Source: Planosporangium thailandense (GTDB lineage: Bacteria; Actinomycetota; Actinomycetes; Mycobacteriales; Micromonosporaceae). Taken from it: a stretch of DNA of 64,000 nt. The notes under the pieces were generated by a model. That model saw nothing but the letters and a program-made list of their open reading frames with translations. It was not told where the DNA came from and did not search any database. Location of the stretch: contig NZ_JAATVY010000006.1 in NCBI RefSeq assembly GCF_011947195.1, positions 222,328 to 286,327 on the forward strand, read 5' to 3'. Numbering within the stretch: the first letter of the stretch is position 1; every line of letters starts with the position of its first letter. Of this stretch, positions 40,695 to 51,156 are shown one piece after another. Both the position numbers and the translations under genes were made by a program.

Positions 40695-43103
40695 GTGACG
40701 ACGTCTGTGTACCAGCGGATCGCCGACGAGCTCGGCGTACGTGAGCGGCAGGTGAAGGCCGCGGTCGACCTGCTCGACGGCGGGGCCACCGTGCCCTTCA
40801 TCGCCCGTTACCGCAAGGAAGCCACCGAGATGCTCGACGACGCGCAGCTGCGCACGCTCGAGGAACGGCTGCGCTACCTGCGGGAGCTGGAGGAGCGGCG
40901 GAGCGCCATCCTCGAGTCGATCCGCAGCCAGGGCAAGCTCGACGCCGCGCTCGAAGAGCAGATCCTGGCGGCCGACTCCAAGGCCCGGCTCGAAGACATC
41001 TACCTGCCGTACAAGCCGAAGCGGCGCACCAAGGCCCAGATCGCCCGCGAGGCCGGCCTCGAGCCCCTCGCCGACCAGCTGCTGGCCGACCCGACGCTCG
41101 ACCCGCAGACGGTCGCCGCCGGCTTCGTCGACGCCGACAAGGGCGTCGCCGACGCGGCGGCCGCGCTGGACGGCGCCCGCGCCATCCTCGTCGAGCGGTT
41201 CGCCGAGGACGCCGACCTGATCGGCGAGCTGCGGGAGCGGATGTGGTCGCGCGGCCGGCTCGTGGCGAAGGTACGCGAAGGCAAGGAGGAGGCCGGCGCG
41301 AAGTTCGCCGACTACTTCGACTTCGCCGAGCCGTTCACCAAGCTGCCGTCGCACCGCATCCTCGCGATGTTTCGCGGCGAGAAGGAGGACGTGCTCGACC
41401 TCGTCCTGGAGCCCGAGGAGACGCCTGCGGAGGCGCCGGTCGGGCCGAGCAGCTTCGAGGCCCGCATCGCCGAGCGCTTCGACATTGCCGACCGGGGCCG
41501 TCCGGCCGACCGCTGGCTGCTGGACACGGTGCGCTGGTCCTGGCGTACCCGGATCCTGGTGCACCTGGGCATCGACCTGCGCGCCCGGCTGTGGCAGGCC
41601 GCCGAGGACGAGGCCGTGCGCGTGTTCGCCGCCAACCTGCGCGACCTGCTGCTCGCCGCGCCCGCCGGCACCCGTCCGACGATGGGGCTCGACCCGGGCC
41701 TGCGCACCGGTGTGAAGGTCGCCGTGGTCGACGCGACCGGCAAGGTGGTGGCGACCGACACGATCTACCCGCACGAGCCCCGGCGGCGCTGGGACGAGTC
41801 GATCGCGACCCTCGCCAGGCTCGCCGCCGTGCACAAGGTCGAGTTGATCGCCATCGGCAACGGCACCGCGTCGCGGGAGACCGACAAGCTCGCCGGCGAC
41901 CTGCTCAAGCGGCACCCGGAGCTCAACCTGACCAAGGTCGTGGTGTCGGAGGCGGGCGCCTCGGTGTACTCGGCGTCCGCGTACGCCTCTCAGGAGCTGC
42001 CCGATCTCGACGTCTCCCTGCGCGGCGCGGTGTCGATCGCCCGCCGCCTGCAGGACCCCCTCGCCGAGCTCGTCAAGATCGACCCGAAGTCCATCGGCGT
42101 CGGGCAGTACCAGCACGATCTCGCCGAGGCGAAGCTGTCCCGTTCGCTCGACGCGGTCGTGGAGGACTGCGTCAACGGGGTGGGTGTCGACGTCAACACC
42201 GCGTCCGTGCCGCTGCTGACCCGGGTGTCGGGCATCAGCGAGAGCCTTGCCCGCAGCATCGTCGCCCACCGCGACGCCAACGGCCCGTTCCGCACCCGTG
42301 GCACGCTCAAGGACGTGCCCCGGCTCGGCCCCAAGGCGTTCGAGCAGTGCGCCGGCTTCCTGCGCATCCCGGGCGGCGACGACCCGCTCGACTCGTCCAG
42401 CGTGCACCCCGAGGCGTACCCGGTGGTGCGCCGCATCATCGAGTCGACCGGCGGCGACCTCAAGGGCTTGATCGGGAACGGCCGGGTACTGCGGTCGATC
42501 AGGCCCGAACAGTTCGTCGACGACACGTTCGGGCTGCCGACCGTGACCGACATCCTCGCCGAACTGGAGAAGCCGGGCCGCGACCCGCGCCCGGCGTTCA
42601 AAACGGCCACGTTCGCCGAAGGCGTGGAGACCCTCGCCGACCTCAAGCCCGGCATGGTGCTGGAGGGCGTGGTCACCAACGTCGCCGCGTTCGGCGCCTT
42701 CGTCGACATCGGCGTGCACCAGGACGGCCTCGTCCACGTGTCGGCCCTGTCGAACACCTTCGTCAAGGATCCGCGCGACGTGGTGAAGCCGGGCGACATC
42801 GTGCGCGCCCGCGTGCTCGACGTCGACATCCCGCGCAAGCGCATCTCCCTGACGCTGCGCCTGGACCAGGAGCCGGACGCCCGTCCGCAGCGCTCCGGCC
42901 CGGCGGACCGCCGGCGCGACGACGGTCGGCGGGGCGGACCGGGCGGCGGTCCCGGCGGAGGCCAGCAGCGACAGGGCGGCCAGCAGCGACAGGGTCAGCG
43001 GCAGGGCGGCCAGCAGCGACAGGGCCAGCAGCGACAGGGTCGCGGCGGGGCGCCGGCCGACACCGCACTCGCGGACGCGCTGCGCCGCGCGGGCCTGCTG
43101 TAG
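40695..43103 (+). CDS. tex: Tex-family RNA-binding transcription accessory protein
   Basis: An 802-residue protein in the usual domain order. Tex N-terminal helical region (about 1-190, [19 protein letters not shown]). YqgF RNase H-like domain starting [19 protein letters not shown] (about 330). Helix-hairpin-helix pair ([35 protein letters not shown]). S1 domain (about 650-725, [20 protein letters not shown]). The last 75 residues are a Gly/Gln/Arg repeat tail, longer than in most Tex proteins. Start GTG at 40695. Tex binds nucleic acid and affects transcription and RNA turnover. It is convergent with an EamA gene across a palindrome. Confidence 0.93.
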   Translation: MTTSVYQRIADELGVRERQVKAAVDLLDGGATVPFIARYRKEATEMLDDAQLRTLEERLRYLRELEERRSAILESIRSQGKLDAALEEQILAADSKARLEDIYLPYKPKRRTKAQIAREAGLEPLADQLLADPTLDPQTVAAGFVDADKGVADAAAALDGARAILVERFAEDADLIGELRERMWSRGRLVAKVREGKEEAGAKFADYFDFAEPFTKLPSHRILAMFRGEKEDVLDLVLEPEETPAEAPVGPSSFEARIAERFDIADRGRPADRWLLDTVRWSWRTRILVHLGIDLRARLWQAAEDEAVRVFAANLRDLLLAAPAGTRPTMGLDPGLRTGVKVAVVDATGKVVATDTIYPHEPRRRWDESIATLARLAAVHKVELIAIGNGTASRETDKLAGDLLKRHPELNLTKVVVSEAGASVYSASAYASQELPDLDVSLRGAVSIARRLQDPLAELVKIDPKSIGVGQYQHDLAEAKLSRSLDAVVEDCVNGVGVDVNTASVPLLTRVSGISESLARSIVAHRDANGPFRTRGTLKDVPRLGPKAFEQCAGFLRIPGGDDPLDSSSVHPEAYPVVRRIIESTGGDLKGLIGNGRVLRSIRPEQFVDDTFGLPTVTDILAELEKPGRDPRPAFKTATFAEGVETLADLKPGMVLEGVVTNVAAFGAFVDIGVHQDGLVHVSALSNTFVKDPRDVVKPGDIVRARVLDVDIPRKRISLTLRLDQEPDARPQRSGPADRRRDDGRRGGPGGGPGGGQQRQGGQQRQGQRQGGQQRQGQQRQGRGGAPADTALADALRRAGLL
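42961..43040 (+). repeat. Tandem repeat encoding the GQQRQ tail of Tex
   Basis: Four near-identical copies of GCCAGCAGCGACAGGG with short spacers. They encode repeated GQQRQG units. Copy number may differ between strains. Confidence 0.85.
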
Positions 43104-43126
43104 CCCTTCCCACAACCCTTCCCGCA

Positions 43127-43174
43127 GATCTTGGACACTTGGCGGGCCTATGGCCCCGCCAAGTGTCCAAGATC
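43127..43174. terminator. Long palindrome between tex and the EamA gene
   Basis: Left arm 43127-43148 and right arm 43152-43174 match except for one extra C in the right arm; loop TAT. The core is TTGGACACTTGGCGGG. It starts 23 bp after tex and ends 8 bp before the convergent stop. GATCGCGGAG follows on the right, as in the palindrome at 27025-27078. Confidence 0.7.
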
Positions 43175-43181
43175 GCGGAGC

Positions 43182-44132
43182 TTAGGGTTCGGCGACGGCG
43201 ACCGGCGCGGCCGCTCCGGCCGTTCCGGAGGCGGAGGCCCCGCCGGTCGCCGTCGCCGAACCACGCGAGCGGCCGGTGGCCAGCACCGAGCCGGCCAGGA
43301 TGAGCACGAACGCGACCGCGATGCCGAGCGTGAAAGGCTCCCCCAGGAACGCGACGCCGAGCGCGACCGCGACCGCCGGGTTGACGTACGTGATGATCGT
43401 CGTCCGGACCGGACCGACCTCGCCGATCAGGGCAAAGAAGACCAGGAACGCGACGGCGGTGCACAGCAGCGCGAGGACGATCACCGCGCCCGTGACGGTC
43501 GCCGCCGGCCACCGGCTCGGTAGCTGGGCGATGCCGACCGGGGCGTACGCGACAGCGGTGAGCACGAGCGATGCCGCCACCACCCCGAGCCCCGGCAGGT
43601 CGGACAGGTACCGGGCCAGGATGAACGGCCCGAGCGCGTACCCGACGGCGACGACGGCTATCTCCCCGAACGCCACCGCGTTGCCGCCGTGGTAGTCCGT
43701 CCCGACGAGCGCGGCCACGCCGGCTAACCCGACCAGCAGCCCGGCAAGGCGCCGGACGCCGAGCGGCTCGTGACCGCCGGCGATCCGGGCGAGCAGCGCG
43801 CCGACCAGCGGCACGGCGGCGATCAGGAGCCCGGCCAGCGAGCTGGTTATCCGCCGCTCGGCGCTGGACAGCAGCAGCCACGGCACGGCGAGCTCGGCGA
43901 CGGTGTACGCGACCAGCGGTTTCCATCGCGGCAGGAGCGGCCGGAGCTGACCGCGCATCGCGGCCAGCGGCAGCAGCACGAGGGCCGCGGTCCCGGTGCG
44001 AACGAAGACGAGCGCCGCCGGGGAGAACGTGCCGACGGCTACCTTGATCAAGAGGTACGGCAGGCCCCACACGAGACACATCACCGTGAACAGCACCCAG
44101 CCTCGTCGTGACACCCGTCCTCCATCGACCAT
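43182..44132 (-). CDS. EamA/DMT-family transporter (RhaT-type)
   Basis: A 316-residue protein with ten membrane helices arranged as two EamA repeats (about 10-140 and 150-285). Segments such as WVLFTVMCLVWGLPYLLIKV and the second-repeat VRTTIITYVNPAVAVALGVAFLGE are typical of the drug/metabolite exporter superfamily. The tail (about 288-316) is Ala/Gly/Thr rich. It likely exports a small metabolite or amino acid; the substrate is unknown. It stands alone, convergent with tex. Confidence 0.88.
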   Translation of the reverse strand: MVDGGRVSRRGWVLFTVMCLVWGLPYLLIKVAVGTFSPAALVFVRTGTAALVLLPLAAMRGQLRPLLPRWKPLVAYTVAELAVPWLLLSSAERRITSSLAGLLIAAVPLVGALLARIAGGHEPLGVRRLAGLLVGLAGVAALVGTDYHGGNAVAFGEIAVVAVGYALGPFILARYLSDLPGLGVVAASLVLTAVAYAPVGIAQLPSRWPAATVTGAVIVLALLCTAVAFLVFFALIGEVGPVRTTIITYVNPAVAVALGVAFLGEPFTLGIAVAFVLILAGSVLATGRSRGSATATGGASASGTAGAAAPVAVAEP

Positions 44133-44242
44133 CGGCGACAGGACCGATTGTGCTCTTCGGTCCTTTCCGCCGATGACCGGATCGGGATTTCGGCGGTGCG
44201 ATCGTCGTCACGGTCGGGCGGCCGGAACCACCCGTACCGGCG

Positions 44243-44614
44243 CTATGCGGCGGGCTTGGCCCGCGCCTGGAGAACCTGTTCGACCTGCTCGGTCAGTTCG
44301 TTGGGCATGAACGGCTTGGCCAGGGTCGCCGTGGCGCAGGAGGCTTCGGAGCCGGCCGGCAGCCATCCGCTGACCACGATCACCGGGATGTGCGTGGTGG
44401 CGGTGTCGGCGTGGATGCGTTCGCACACCTCGAATCCACTGGTGCCCGGCATGACGCCGTCGATGATGACGAGGTCGGGCTTGCGCTCGCGGACCGTCTC
44501 CCAGGCCGCCTCGCCGTCCACGGCGGGGATGACGGTGTGCCCGTTCCGCTGCAGGACGCGGCTGATGACCTCACGGATGCGTTCGTTGTCATCGGCCACC
44601 AGGACCAGCGCCAT
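44243..44614 (-). CDS. Stand-alone CheY-like receiver protein
   Basis: A 123-residue single receiver domain with no output domain. Acidic pair in LVADDNER, phospho-Asp in LVIIDGVMPG, Ser in VIVVSGWLP, Lys in LAKPFMP. ALVLVADDNERIR at the start follows a GGTGAGCG region; the ATG at 44614 is the first good start. It could act by protein contact or as a phosphate sink in a phosphorelay; no kinase is beside it. The neighbours are an EamA exporter and a large LuxR regulator on the same strand, both separated by over 100 bp. Confidence 0.88.
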   Translation of the reverse strand: MALVLVADDNERIREVISRVLQRNGHTVIPAVDGEAAWETVRERKPDLVIIDGVMPGTSGFEVCERIHADTATTHIPVIVVSGWLPAGSEASCATATLAKPFMPNELTEQVEQVLQARAKPAA

Positions 44615-44867
44615 CGCCGCTCACCCCCACCACTGGTACATGTTCGTGTGTACAACGGCGCAGCACCCGAACCGACGCGGCTGGCACGACGTTTGTTCCG
44701 ACGAACGTGACGAACGCTACGAAGTCATGACCGATCGGCCACGCCACGCCGGCCCGTCCACGCCGGTCCGGGCCACCGCCACGGCTGGACATGCACTCCG
44801 GTAGATGTACCCGATCGCACAAGCCGCTAACTCCGCCGTCGCCGGAGCTGTGATCCCCGGGCGGTCC

Positions 44868-47597
44868 TCACAGCAGGCGCAACTGCCTCGCCTTGAGCAC
44901 CGCCTCGCGCCGGTGGGCGGCGTGCAGCTTGCGGTAGATGCTGCGCACGTGGGTCTTGACGGTATTGACCGACAGCGACAGGTCCGACGCGATCTCCAGG
45001 TTCGACAGCGCGCCCTGCAGGTACCGAAGGACCGTCAGCTCCCGTTCGCTGAGCGGCTCGACCAGCGCCGGTGACGGCAGGTTGCCCTCCACCGGCGGCG
45101 CGGTCGTGGCCTTGAGCGCTTCCGTCACCATCGACCAGTACGCGGTGCCCGAGTCGAGGTGGTCCACCAGCAGCTCCCGCACCCGCAGGCCGCCCTGGGT
45201 GAACAGCCGCCGGAACCCTTCCGGCTCGGCCAGCTGGAGCACCCGCTCCAGCTGCGCCGAGGCGCGGTGGTCATCGCCGGCCAGCCGGGACGTCACCGCG
45301 GCCAGCAACCCGGCTTGCAGCCGTAGCGGCAGCGCGGGCGCGTCGGACCGGTCCTCGGCCCAGGCGGGCAGCACGCGCGCCGCCGCGCCCGGATCGTCGT
45401 CGCGCAGGTACGCGCGGGCCAGCGCCACCGCGACGACCGGCGGGGTCCGCCCACGGTCCTCGATCAACGGGATCAGCAGGTCCCGCGCCGTCTCGGTGTC
45501 CCCGTAGCAGGCACGCAGGTCGGCCTCGCTCGCGGTGAGCCAGTCGCGCAGGTACCGGGGCGCGTCCGCGCGCAGGTCCCGGCGGGCCGCCACGAGCGTC
45601 TCGTAGCCGGCCGCCAGCTCGCCACGGGCCCGCAGCACGCCGGCCCGGACGGCGGCGATGCCGACACCGAGGATCGGTTCGGTCACCGGATCGCCGGTCC
45701 CCGCGGCCAGCTCCAGGTACCGTGCGGCGTCGTCGAGCCGGTCCCACTCGTAGCGGACGAGCGCCAGCGCCAGGTACGCGTACGCGCTGCCGACCAGGCG
45801 GCACCGACCGGTGCACGGCGGCAGTGCCAGCGCGGCGCGGGCCGCCTCGTCCGCCGCGCGCAGCGCGCCGCGCAGGGCCAGCACGACCGCGAGCCGCCCG
45901 GCGCACAGCAGCTGGGCGCAGGGCAGCGCCGCCTGTTCGGCCGCGGTGAGCCCGGCGCGCAGCGCGTCCCCGGCCGCCGTCAGATCGCCCTCGTTGAGGT
46001 GGGCCGCGCCCAGCGCGGTGTACGCGACCGCGGCGAGTCCAGCGTCGTCGCCGGCCAGCTCCGGCGACGCCGACGCCGGGTCGGCCAGCCCCGCCGCGGT
46101 CGACAGCACCTCGCCGCTGTCCCCGGCGAGCTGGGCCTTCGCCAACCGGAAGGCGGCGACCATGACGGCGAACCGCTCGCGGTGGTCCGCCGCCAGCCCG
46201 GAGCGGTTCTGCTCGGCCAGCCGCAGGTACCGCTCGGCCGCACCCAGGTCGCCCAGGTCGAGCCGGTCGGCCGCGTACGCGAGCGCCAGCTCCGGGTCGG
46301 CCCGGGCGGCCGCGTCGGGCGGCGGTACCAGGGTCCGCAGCGCTCCGCTGCCCCGGCACAGGGCGAGAGCCGGCCAGTGGTCGGCCAGCAGCGCGGTGGC
46401 GTAGCGCCGGTCCCGTGCGGCGAGGGCATGGCGCAGCGCGTCGCCGGCCAGGCCGTTCGTGGCGTACCAGGAGGCGGCGGTGCGGTGCAGGTCGGGTACC
46501 CGCTCCGGCGCCTGCCGGGTCAGTTCGGCGCGCAGCAGCTCGCCGAAGAGCCGGTGGTAGCGGTACCACGGGTACTGGCCGGGGAGCGCGACGGTGAAAG
46601 CGTTGCGGTGCTCCAGCTCAGCGAGCAGGTGTGCGCCGTCGGTACGGCCGCTCATCGCGTCCATCAGCCCGCCGCAGACCCGCTCCAGCACCGACGTCGA
46701 CATCAGGGCGTACCGGTCGGCGGCCGGCAGGTCGGCGAGCACCTCCCCGGTGAGGTACTCGGCGACGTCGGGCTGCGCGCCGGAGAACAGGTCGACGAAC
46801 CGCGGCGGGTCCGGGTGCCCGCGCATGGCCAGCGCGGCCAGCCGCAGCCCCGCCGGCCACCCCTCGGTACGGCCGTGCAGCGTGGCGAGGTGGCTGTCGG
46901 GCAGCTCGACCCCGTGCCGGGCGAGCAGTTCGGCCGCTTCGGGCACGGTGAACCCCAGCTCCCTCGCGCCCACCTCGGTGAGCTCGCCCGACAGCCGCCA
47001 GCGGTGCAGCGGCAGCGCGGGATCCACCCGGGTGGCGATGACGAGGCGCAGCCGGCCGGCGGTGTGCCGCAGGAGGAACTCCAGTCCGCCGGCGACGCCC
47101 GCGTCGCGTACCCGGTGGAAGTCGTCGAGGACCACCGCCGTCGGTGCCGACAACCCGGCCAGCGCGTTGGCGAGCTGGGCGAGGTAGACGTTGTGCGGTA
47201 CGAACCCGGGGGCGGGCAGGGCCTGCTGGTCCTCACCCTTGGTCACCCCGGCCGTGTGCAGGGCGAAGTGCAGATACGACCAGAACCGGTCACCCTCGTC
47301 CTCGGGCTCCATGGTCAGCCAGGTGACCGGCTGGATCGGGCCACCCGCCCGTACCCATGCGTTGAGCGCCGCGGTCTTGCCCCAGCCGGCCGGCGCGGAC
47401 AGCACGGTCAGCGGGGTGCGGACCGCCGCGTCCAGCAGGTCGACGAGGCGTCGGCGGGTCACCAGGCTGTCCGGAAGCACCGGGACGGCCAGCTTCGACG
47501 TCAGCAGCGGCACGCCGGTGGACACGTCGGTGCGACCCCCCGGCACCGGCGCGTACTCAAGATCGTTCGCGCAGACCTTCACCCGATCACCGCGCAT
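44868..47597 (-). CDS. Large ATP-binding LuxR-type regulator (MalT/LAL family)
   Basis: A 909-residue STAND ATPase regulator. N-terminal nucleotide-binding domain with Walker A SAPAGWGKTAALNAWV (about 68-83) and Walker B TAVVLDDFHRV. A winged-helix stretch follows, then a long TPR-like solenoid (about 390-830). The C-terminal LuxR HTH reads LSERELTVLRYLQGALSNLE and SVNTVKTHVRSIYRKL. MalT is the model: ligand plus ATP drive oligomerisation and activation. A GTG at 47525 with a GGGGGG site is an equally good start and gives the usual VSTGVPLLTSKL beginning. It is divergent from the chaperone cluster with about 290 bp between, so it is a candidate controller of it. Confidence 0.85.
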   Translation of the reverse strand: MRGDRVKVCANDLEYAPVPGGRTDVSTGVPLLTSKLAVPVLPDSLVTRRRLVDLLDAAVRTPLTVLSAPAGWGKTAALNAWVRAGGPIQPVTWLTMEPEDEGDRFWSYLHFALHTAGVTKGEDQQALPAPGFVPHNVYLAQLANALAGLSAPTAVVLDDFHRVRDAGVAGGLEFLLRHTAGRLRLVIATRVDPALPLHRWRLSGELTEVGARELGFTVPEAAELLARHGVELPDSHLATLHGRTEGWPAGLRLAALAMRGHPDPPRFVDLFSGAQPDVAEYLTGEVLADLPAADRYALMSTSVLERVCGGLMDAMSGRTDGAHLLAELEHRNAFTVALPGQYPWYRYHRLFGELLRAELTRQAPERVPDLHRTAASWYATNGLAGDALRHALAARDRRYATALLADHWPALALCRGSGALRTLVPPPDAAARADPELALAYAADRLDLGDLGAAERYLRLAEQNRSGLAADHRERFAVMVAAFRLAKAQLAGDSGEVLSTAAGLADPASASPELAGDDAGLAAVAYTALGAAHLNEGDLTAAGDALRAGLTAAEQAALPCAQLLCAGRLAVVLALRGALRAADEAARAALALPPCTGRCRLVGSAYAYLALALVRYEWDRLDDAARYLELAAGTGDPVTEPILGVGIAAVRAGVLRARGELAAGYETLVAARRDLRADAPRYLRDWLTASEADLRACYGDTETARDLLIPLIEDRGRTPPVVAVALARAYLRDDDPGAAARVLPAWAEDRSDAPALPLRLQAGLLAAVTSRLAGDDHRASAQLERVLQLAEPEGFRRLFTQGGLRVRELLVDHLDSGTAYWSMVTEALKATTAPPVEGNLPSPALVEPLSERELTVLRYLQGALSNLEIASDLSLSVNTVKTHVRSIYRKLHAAHRREAVLKARQLRLL

Positions 47598-47884
47598 CCT
47601 GATCCCCGGCGGACACGTCGGCTCGATAGCCGCGACCGGCGCTTGTAAACCTCACGGCGCTCGCGACGTTGCGCCGCGGACCACTTCGATCTCGGGGATT
47701 CGTCCGGTCGGGGTGAGGCATGCTCACCCACCGCGCTCGAAGCATGGTCTTGATGTGGGGGTTCGCCCAACGCGAGTGACAGTGGTGCCGGCCGGCCGGG
47801 CGGCCGAGCCGGTGGGTCCGACGCGTGAGAGCACCGCCTTGTGCGCACACCTGGAATGTGGCCCACGAAAGGAAGTACTCCGTC

Positions 47885-48466
47885 ATGACCTCTCTCGCCC
47901 CACGACGCGGCCGACAGCTCACGGAGCAGCGACGAGGCGGCCGTGGTGTCGCCGACCCGCTGACCGACCTCCAGAGCCGGATGGGCGATCTGCTCCAGAG
48001 CTTCTTCGGCGATCCCTTCCTCTCCGCCCCGCTGGCGCCCGCGGTCGTTCCGATCTGGGTGCCACCGTTCGACATCGAGGAGACCCAGGACTCCTACGTC
48101 ATGGAGATGGACCTTCCCGGGGTACGTCCGGAGGACGTCAACATCGAACTGATCGACAGCAACACCCTGCGGATCACCGGTAGGTACACCACGCGCGAGC
48201 ACAGCGGAACCATGCGGCGCGAAGAGCGCCGCGGCGGTGGTGGCGGCGAGTTCGAGTACGACGTGGGGCTGCCCGGCGACATCAACGCCGAGAAGATCGA
48301 CGCCACGTTGGAGCATGGCGTGCTGACCGTACACGCGGGCAAGGCCCAGCCGCAGGCGCGCCGCATCCCGGTCAAGGCCGGCGGGGAAGCTGGCACCATC
48401 TCCGGCCAGACCACCGAAAGCCAGACGCGGGTCTCGCCGGGGACCGAACCGGGAGCGAAGAAATAG
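47885..48466 (+). CDS. hsp20: Hsp20/alpha-crystallin small heat-shock protein
   Basis: A 193-residue holdase. The alpha-crystallin domain lies at about 58-150: PPFDIEETQDSYVMEMDLPG at the start, RPEDVNIELIDSNTLRITG in the middle, and LPGDINAEKIDATLEHGVLT with the conserved A-x-x-x-n-GvLtv at the end. A C-terminal RIPVKAGG stands for the I-x-I/V anchor, followed by a polar tail of about 35 residues longer than usual. It binds unfolding proteins and hands them to DnaK/ClpB, encoded just downstream. The ATG at 47885 has AAAGGAAG 9 nt upstream. The 287-bp region before it shows no CIRCE or full HAIR element. Confidence 0.93.
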   Translation: MTSLAPRRGRQLTEQRRGGRGVADPLTDLQSRMGDLLQSFFGDPFLSAPLAPAVVPIWVPPFDIEETQDSYVMEMDLPGVRPEDVNIELIDSNTLRITGRYTTREHSGTMRREERRGGGGGEFEYDVGLPGDINAEKIDATLEHGVLTVHAGKAQPQARRIPVKAGGEAGTISGQTTESQTRVSPGTEPGAKK

Positions 48467-48500
48467 CAGCGCACTCCCCTCGCAGCGCCGCCTGCGTTCC

Positions 48501-48533
48501 GCCCGTCCGCGGCCGGACCGGCTGCGGACGGGC
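48501..48533 (+). promoter_or_regulatory. Hairpin between hsp20 and dnaK
   Basis: GCCCGTCCGC (48501-48510) and GCGGACGGGC (48524-48533) pair perfectly; the 13-nt centre can pair further. It starts 34 bp after hsp20 and ends 22 bp before the dnaK ATG, just upstream of the AAAGGAAG ribosome site. It could be a partial terminator or a processing or stability element that sets the hsp20:dnaK ratio. Confidence 0.55.
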
Positions 48534-48555
48534 CCTGTGAAAGGAAGACGAAACC

Positions 48556-50493
48556 ATGGCCAAAGCCGTCGGCATCGACCTCGGTACGACCAACTCGGTC
48601 ATCGCCGCCCACATCGACGGCCAATCGCAGGTCATCCCGAACGCCGAAGGAAGCCGGACCACGCCGTCGGTCGTCGCGTTCACCGAAACCGGTGAGCGCC
48701 TCGTCGGGCAGATGGCCCGGCGCCAGGCGGTACTGAACCCGAAGGGCACCATCTACTCCGCCAAGCGGTTCATCGGCCGCAAGTACCACGAGGTCAGCGA
48801 AGAGGCGAAGATCGTCTCGTTCGACGTCGTACCGGGACCGGACGACGCGGTCCGGTTCAACGTGCACGGCAAGCTGATCGCGCCCGAGGAGGTGTCCGCG
48901 GCGGTCCTGCGCAAGCTGGCCGATGACGCCGGAAAGCAGCTCGGCGAGCGGGTCACCGAGGCGGTCATCACCGTGCCTGCGTACTTCAACGACGCGCAGC
49001 GGCAGGCCACCAAGGACGCGGGCCGCATCGCGGGGCTCAACGTGCTGCGGATCATCAACGAGCCGACCGCGGCCGCGCTCGCGTACGGGCTGGACAAGAA
49101 GGGCCACGAGACGGTCCTGGTGTACGACTTCGGCGGCGGCACGTTCGACGTGAGCATCCTCGACGTCGGCGACGGCGTGATCGAGGTACGGGCCACCGCC
49201 GGCGACAGCCACCTCGGCGGCGACGACTTCGACCGCCGCCTGGTCGACCACATCGCCGACCAGTTCAAGCGGGACACCGGGATCGACCTGCGCTCCGACC
49301 CGCAGGCCCTGCAGCGGCTGCTCGAAGCCGCCGAGCGGGCGAAGGTCGAGCTGTCATCGGTCACCCAGACCCAGGTCAACCTGCCGTTCATCACTGCGGA
49401 CGCGACCGGCCCCAAGCACCTGACCATGACGGTCACCCGGGCCGCCTTCGAGGAGCTGACCAGAGACCTCGTCGAGCGCACCAACGGCCCGGTACAGCAG
49501 GCGATGCAGGACGCCCGGGTGACCGCCGACGACATCGACGAGGTCATCCTGGTCGGCGGCACCACCCGGATGCCCGCGGTACAGGCCCTGGTGAAGCGCC
49601 TGACCCGCGGCAAAGAGCCGAACATGTCGGTCAACCCCGACGAGGTGGTCGCCATCGGCGCGGCGATCCAGGCCGCGGTCCTCAAGGGCGAGGTCAAGGA
49701 CGTCGTCCTGCTCGACGTGACGCCGCTGTCGCTCGGCCTGGAGACCCTGGGTGGGCTCATGACCCGGCTCATCGAGCGCAACACCACGATCCCGACCCGC
49801 CGGGCCGAGACGTTCTCCACCGCCGAGGACAACCAGCCGGCCGTCGACGTCGTGGTCCTGCAGGGCGAGCGGGAACGGGCCGCCGACAACCGGGTCCTGG
49901 GTCGGATGCGACTGGAGAACATCCGCCCGGCGCCGCGGGGCGTGCCGCAGATCGAGGTGACGTTCGACGTCGACGCCAACGGCATCCTCAACGTATCCGC
50001 GCGTGACCGCGACACCAACGCCGAGCAGAACATCACGATCACCGAGAGCGGCACCCTGGACGAGTCCGAGGTGCAGCGGATGATCCAGGAAGCGGAGCGC
50101 AACCGGGCCGAGGACCAACGGCTGCGCCAGCAGATCGACGCCCGCAACGAGCTCGACAGCGCCGCGTACCAGGTGGAGCGGCTGGTGGGCGAGGTCGGCG
50201 ACCGGGCACCGTCCAACGAGGTGGCCCGCGCCCGGATGCTCGTCGACGAAGCCCGCCAGGCGGTCAAGGAGGACGCGCCGCTCGACCGGCTGCGCCAGCT
50301 GACCTCCGACCTGCAGCAGGTCTACCAGTCCCTCAGCTCCGCCGCCGCGGCGGCCGGTGCCGCCACCGGCGCGGCCGGACCGGGCGGACAGGCCGAGGCC
50401 GGTCAGCCGGGCGGTGCCCGGGCGGGCGCCCCGGCGGGTGCCGGTGGCGGCGACGAGGTCATCGACGCGGACTTCACGACGGGTGGATCATGA
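48556..50493 (+). CDS. dnaK: Hsp70 chaperone DnaK (cluster paralogue)
   Basis: A 645-residue Hsp70. ATPase domain (1-385): [39 protein letters not shown] and [14 protein letters not shown]. The linker [15 protein letters not shown] follows, then the substrate domain and a helical lid, ending EVIDADF. All nucleotide motifs are intact. The last 40 residues are an Ala/Gly-rich spacer. The stop overlaps the grpE start (ATGA). The linked J-protein is CbpA-type and no hspR follows, so this is probably a second, specialised DnaK beside the housekeeping dnaK-grpE-dnaJ-hspR set expected elsewhere; that set is not in the window. Confidence 0.95.
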   Translation: MAKAVGIDLGTTNSVIAAHIDGQSQVIPNAEGSRTTPSVVAFTETGERLVGQMARRQAVLNPKGTIYSAKRFIGRKYHEVSEEAKIVSFDVVPGPDDAVRFNVHGKLIAPEEVSAAVLRKLADDAGKQLGERVTEAVITVPAYFNDAQRQATKDAGRIAGLNVLRIINEPTAAALAYGLDKKGHETVLVYDFGGGTFDVSILDVGDGVIEVRATAGDSHLGGDDFDRRLVDHIADQFKRDTGIDLRSDPQALQRLLEAAERAKVELSSVTQTQVNLPFITADATGPKHLTMTVTRAAFEELTRDLVERTNGPVQQAMQDARVTADDIDEVILVGGTTRMPAVQALVKRLTRGKEPNMSVNPDEVVAIGAAIQAAVLKGEVKDVVLLDVTPLSLGLETLGGLMTRLIERNTTIPTRRAETFSTAEDNQPAVDVVVLQGERERAADNRVLGRMRLENIRPAPRGVPQIEVTFDVDANGILNVSARDRDTNAEQNITITESGTLDESEVQRMIQEAERNRAEDQRLRQQIDARNELDSAAYQVERLVGEVGDRAPSNEVARARMLVDEARQAVKEDAPLDRLRQLTSDLQQVYQSLSSAAAAAGAATGAAGPGGQAEAGQPGGARAGAPAGAGGGDEVIDADFTTGGS

Positions 50494-51155
50494 ACGAGCC
50501 ACGGACGAACCAGACGACACAGCAGCGCCAGGACCGGTCGGCCGGCCAGCTGGAGCAGACGGCCACCACCACAACCGAGCGGCCGCTCGACGAGACCGCG
50601 ACCGGCACCCCGCCGGAGCAGACGGCGGGCCAGCAGGCGGCCGGCGAGCAGACAGCCGGGGCATCGGCGGCCGGCGAACAGCGGCCGGGGCCGATCACCC
50701 CCACCGAGGAGACGGCCACCGCCGAACAGGCGCTCGCCGAGATGCGCGACCGCTGGCAGCGGGCCCAGGCCGAGGTGGAGAACACCAGGAAGCGGTACGA
50801 GCGCCAGCGCGCCGACGACTGGCGGGCAGAGCGGGCCCGGGTGGCGTCCGAGTGGCTGCCGGTGGTGGACAACCTGGAGCGGGCGCTCAGCCACGCCGAC
50901 GCGGATCCGCAGTCGGTGGCGCGGGGGGTCGAGGCGATCCGCGAACAGGCCCTGGACGTACTGCACCGGCTCGGCTTCACCCGCCTCGACGAGGTGGGCG
51001 TCCCCTTCGACCCGAGCCGCCACGAGGCGGTGCGGGCCGTGCCCGCCCCGGACGCGGTGCCGGGGACGGTGGTCGAAGTGATCCGACCCGGGTACGCGGC
51101 CGCCGACATCCTGCTGCGCCCCGCGGCGGTGGCGGTGGCCGGAAAGCAGGAGTGA
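50490..51155 (+). CDS. grpE: GrpE nucleotide-exchange factor for DnaK
   Basis: A 221-residue protein. Residues 1-75 are a long Gln/Thr/Ala-rich disordered region (many GEQ/TAxE units), then the GrpE coiled coil (about 78-110, [25 protein letters not shown]) and the beta domain with [33 protein letters not shown] and the closing [18 protein letters not shown]. GrpE opens the DnaK nucleotide pocket and releases ADP and client. It is coupled to dnaK by a 4-bp overlap; dnaJ follows after 1 bp. Confidence 0.93.
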   Translation: MNEPRTNQTTQQRQDRSAGQLEQTATTTTERPLDETATGTPPEQTAGQQAAGEQTAGASAAGEQRPGPITPTEETATAEQALAEMRDRWQRAQAEVENTRKRYERQRADDWRAERARVASEWLPVVDNLERALSHADADPQSVARGVEAIREQALDVLHRLGFTRLDEVGVPFDPSRHEAVRAVPAPDAVPGTVVEVIRPGYAAADILLRPAAVAVAGKQE

Positions 51156-51156
51156 C

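Noticed and set aside
40467..43115. An 882-codon open frame on the minus strand
   Set aside because: Antisense to tex and without recognisable domains.
47598..47884. HAIR or CIRCE heat-shock operator before hsp20
   Set aside because: Only loose CTTGA-like and ACTCAAG half-sites are visible, not paired at the required spacing.
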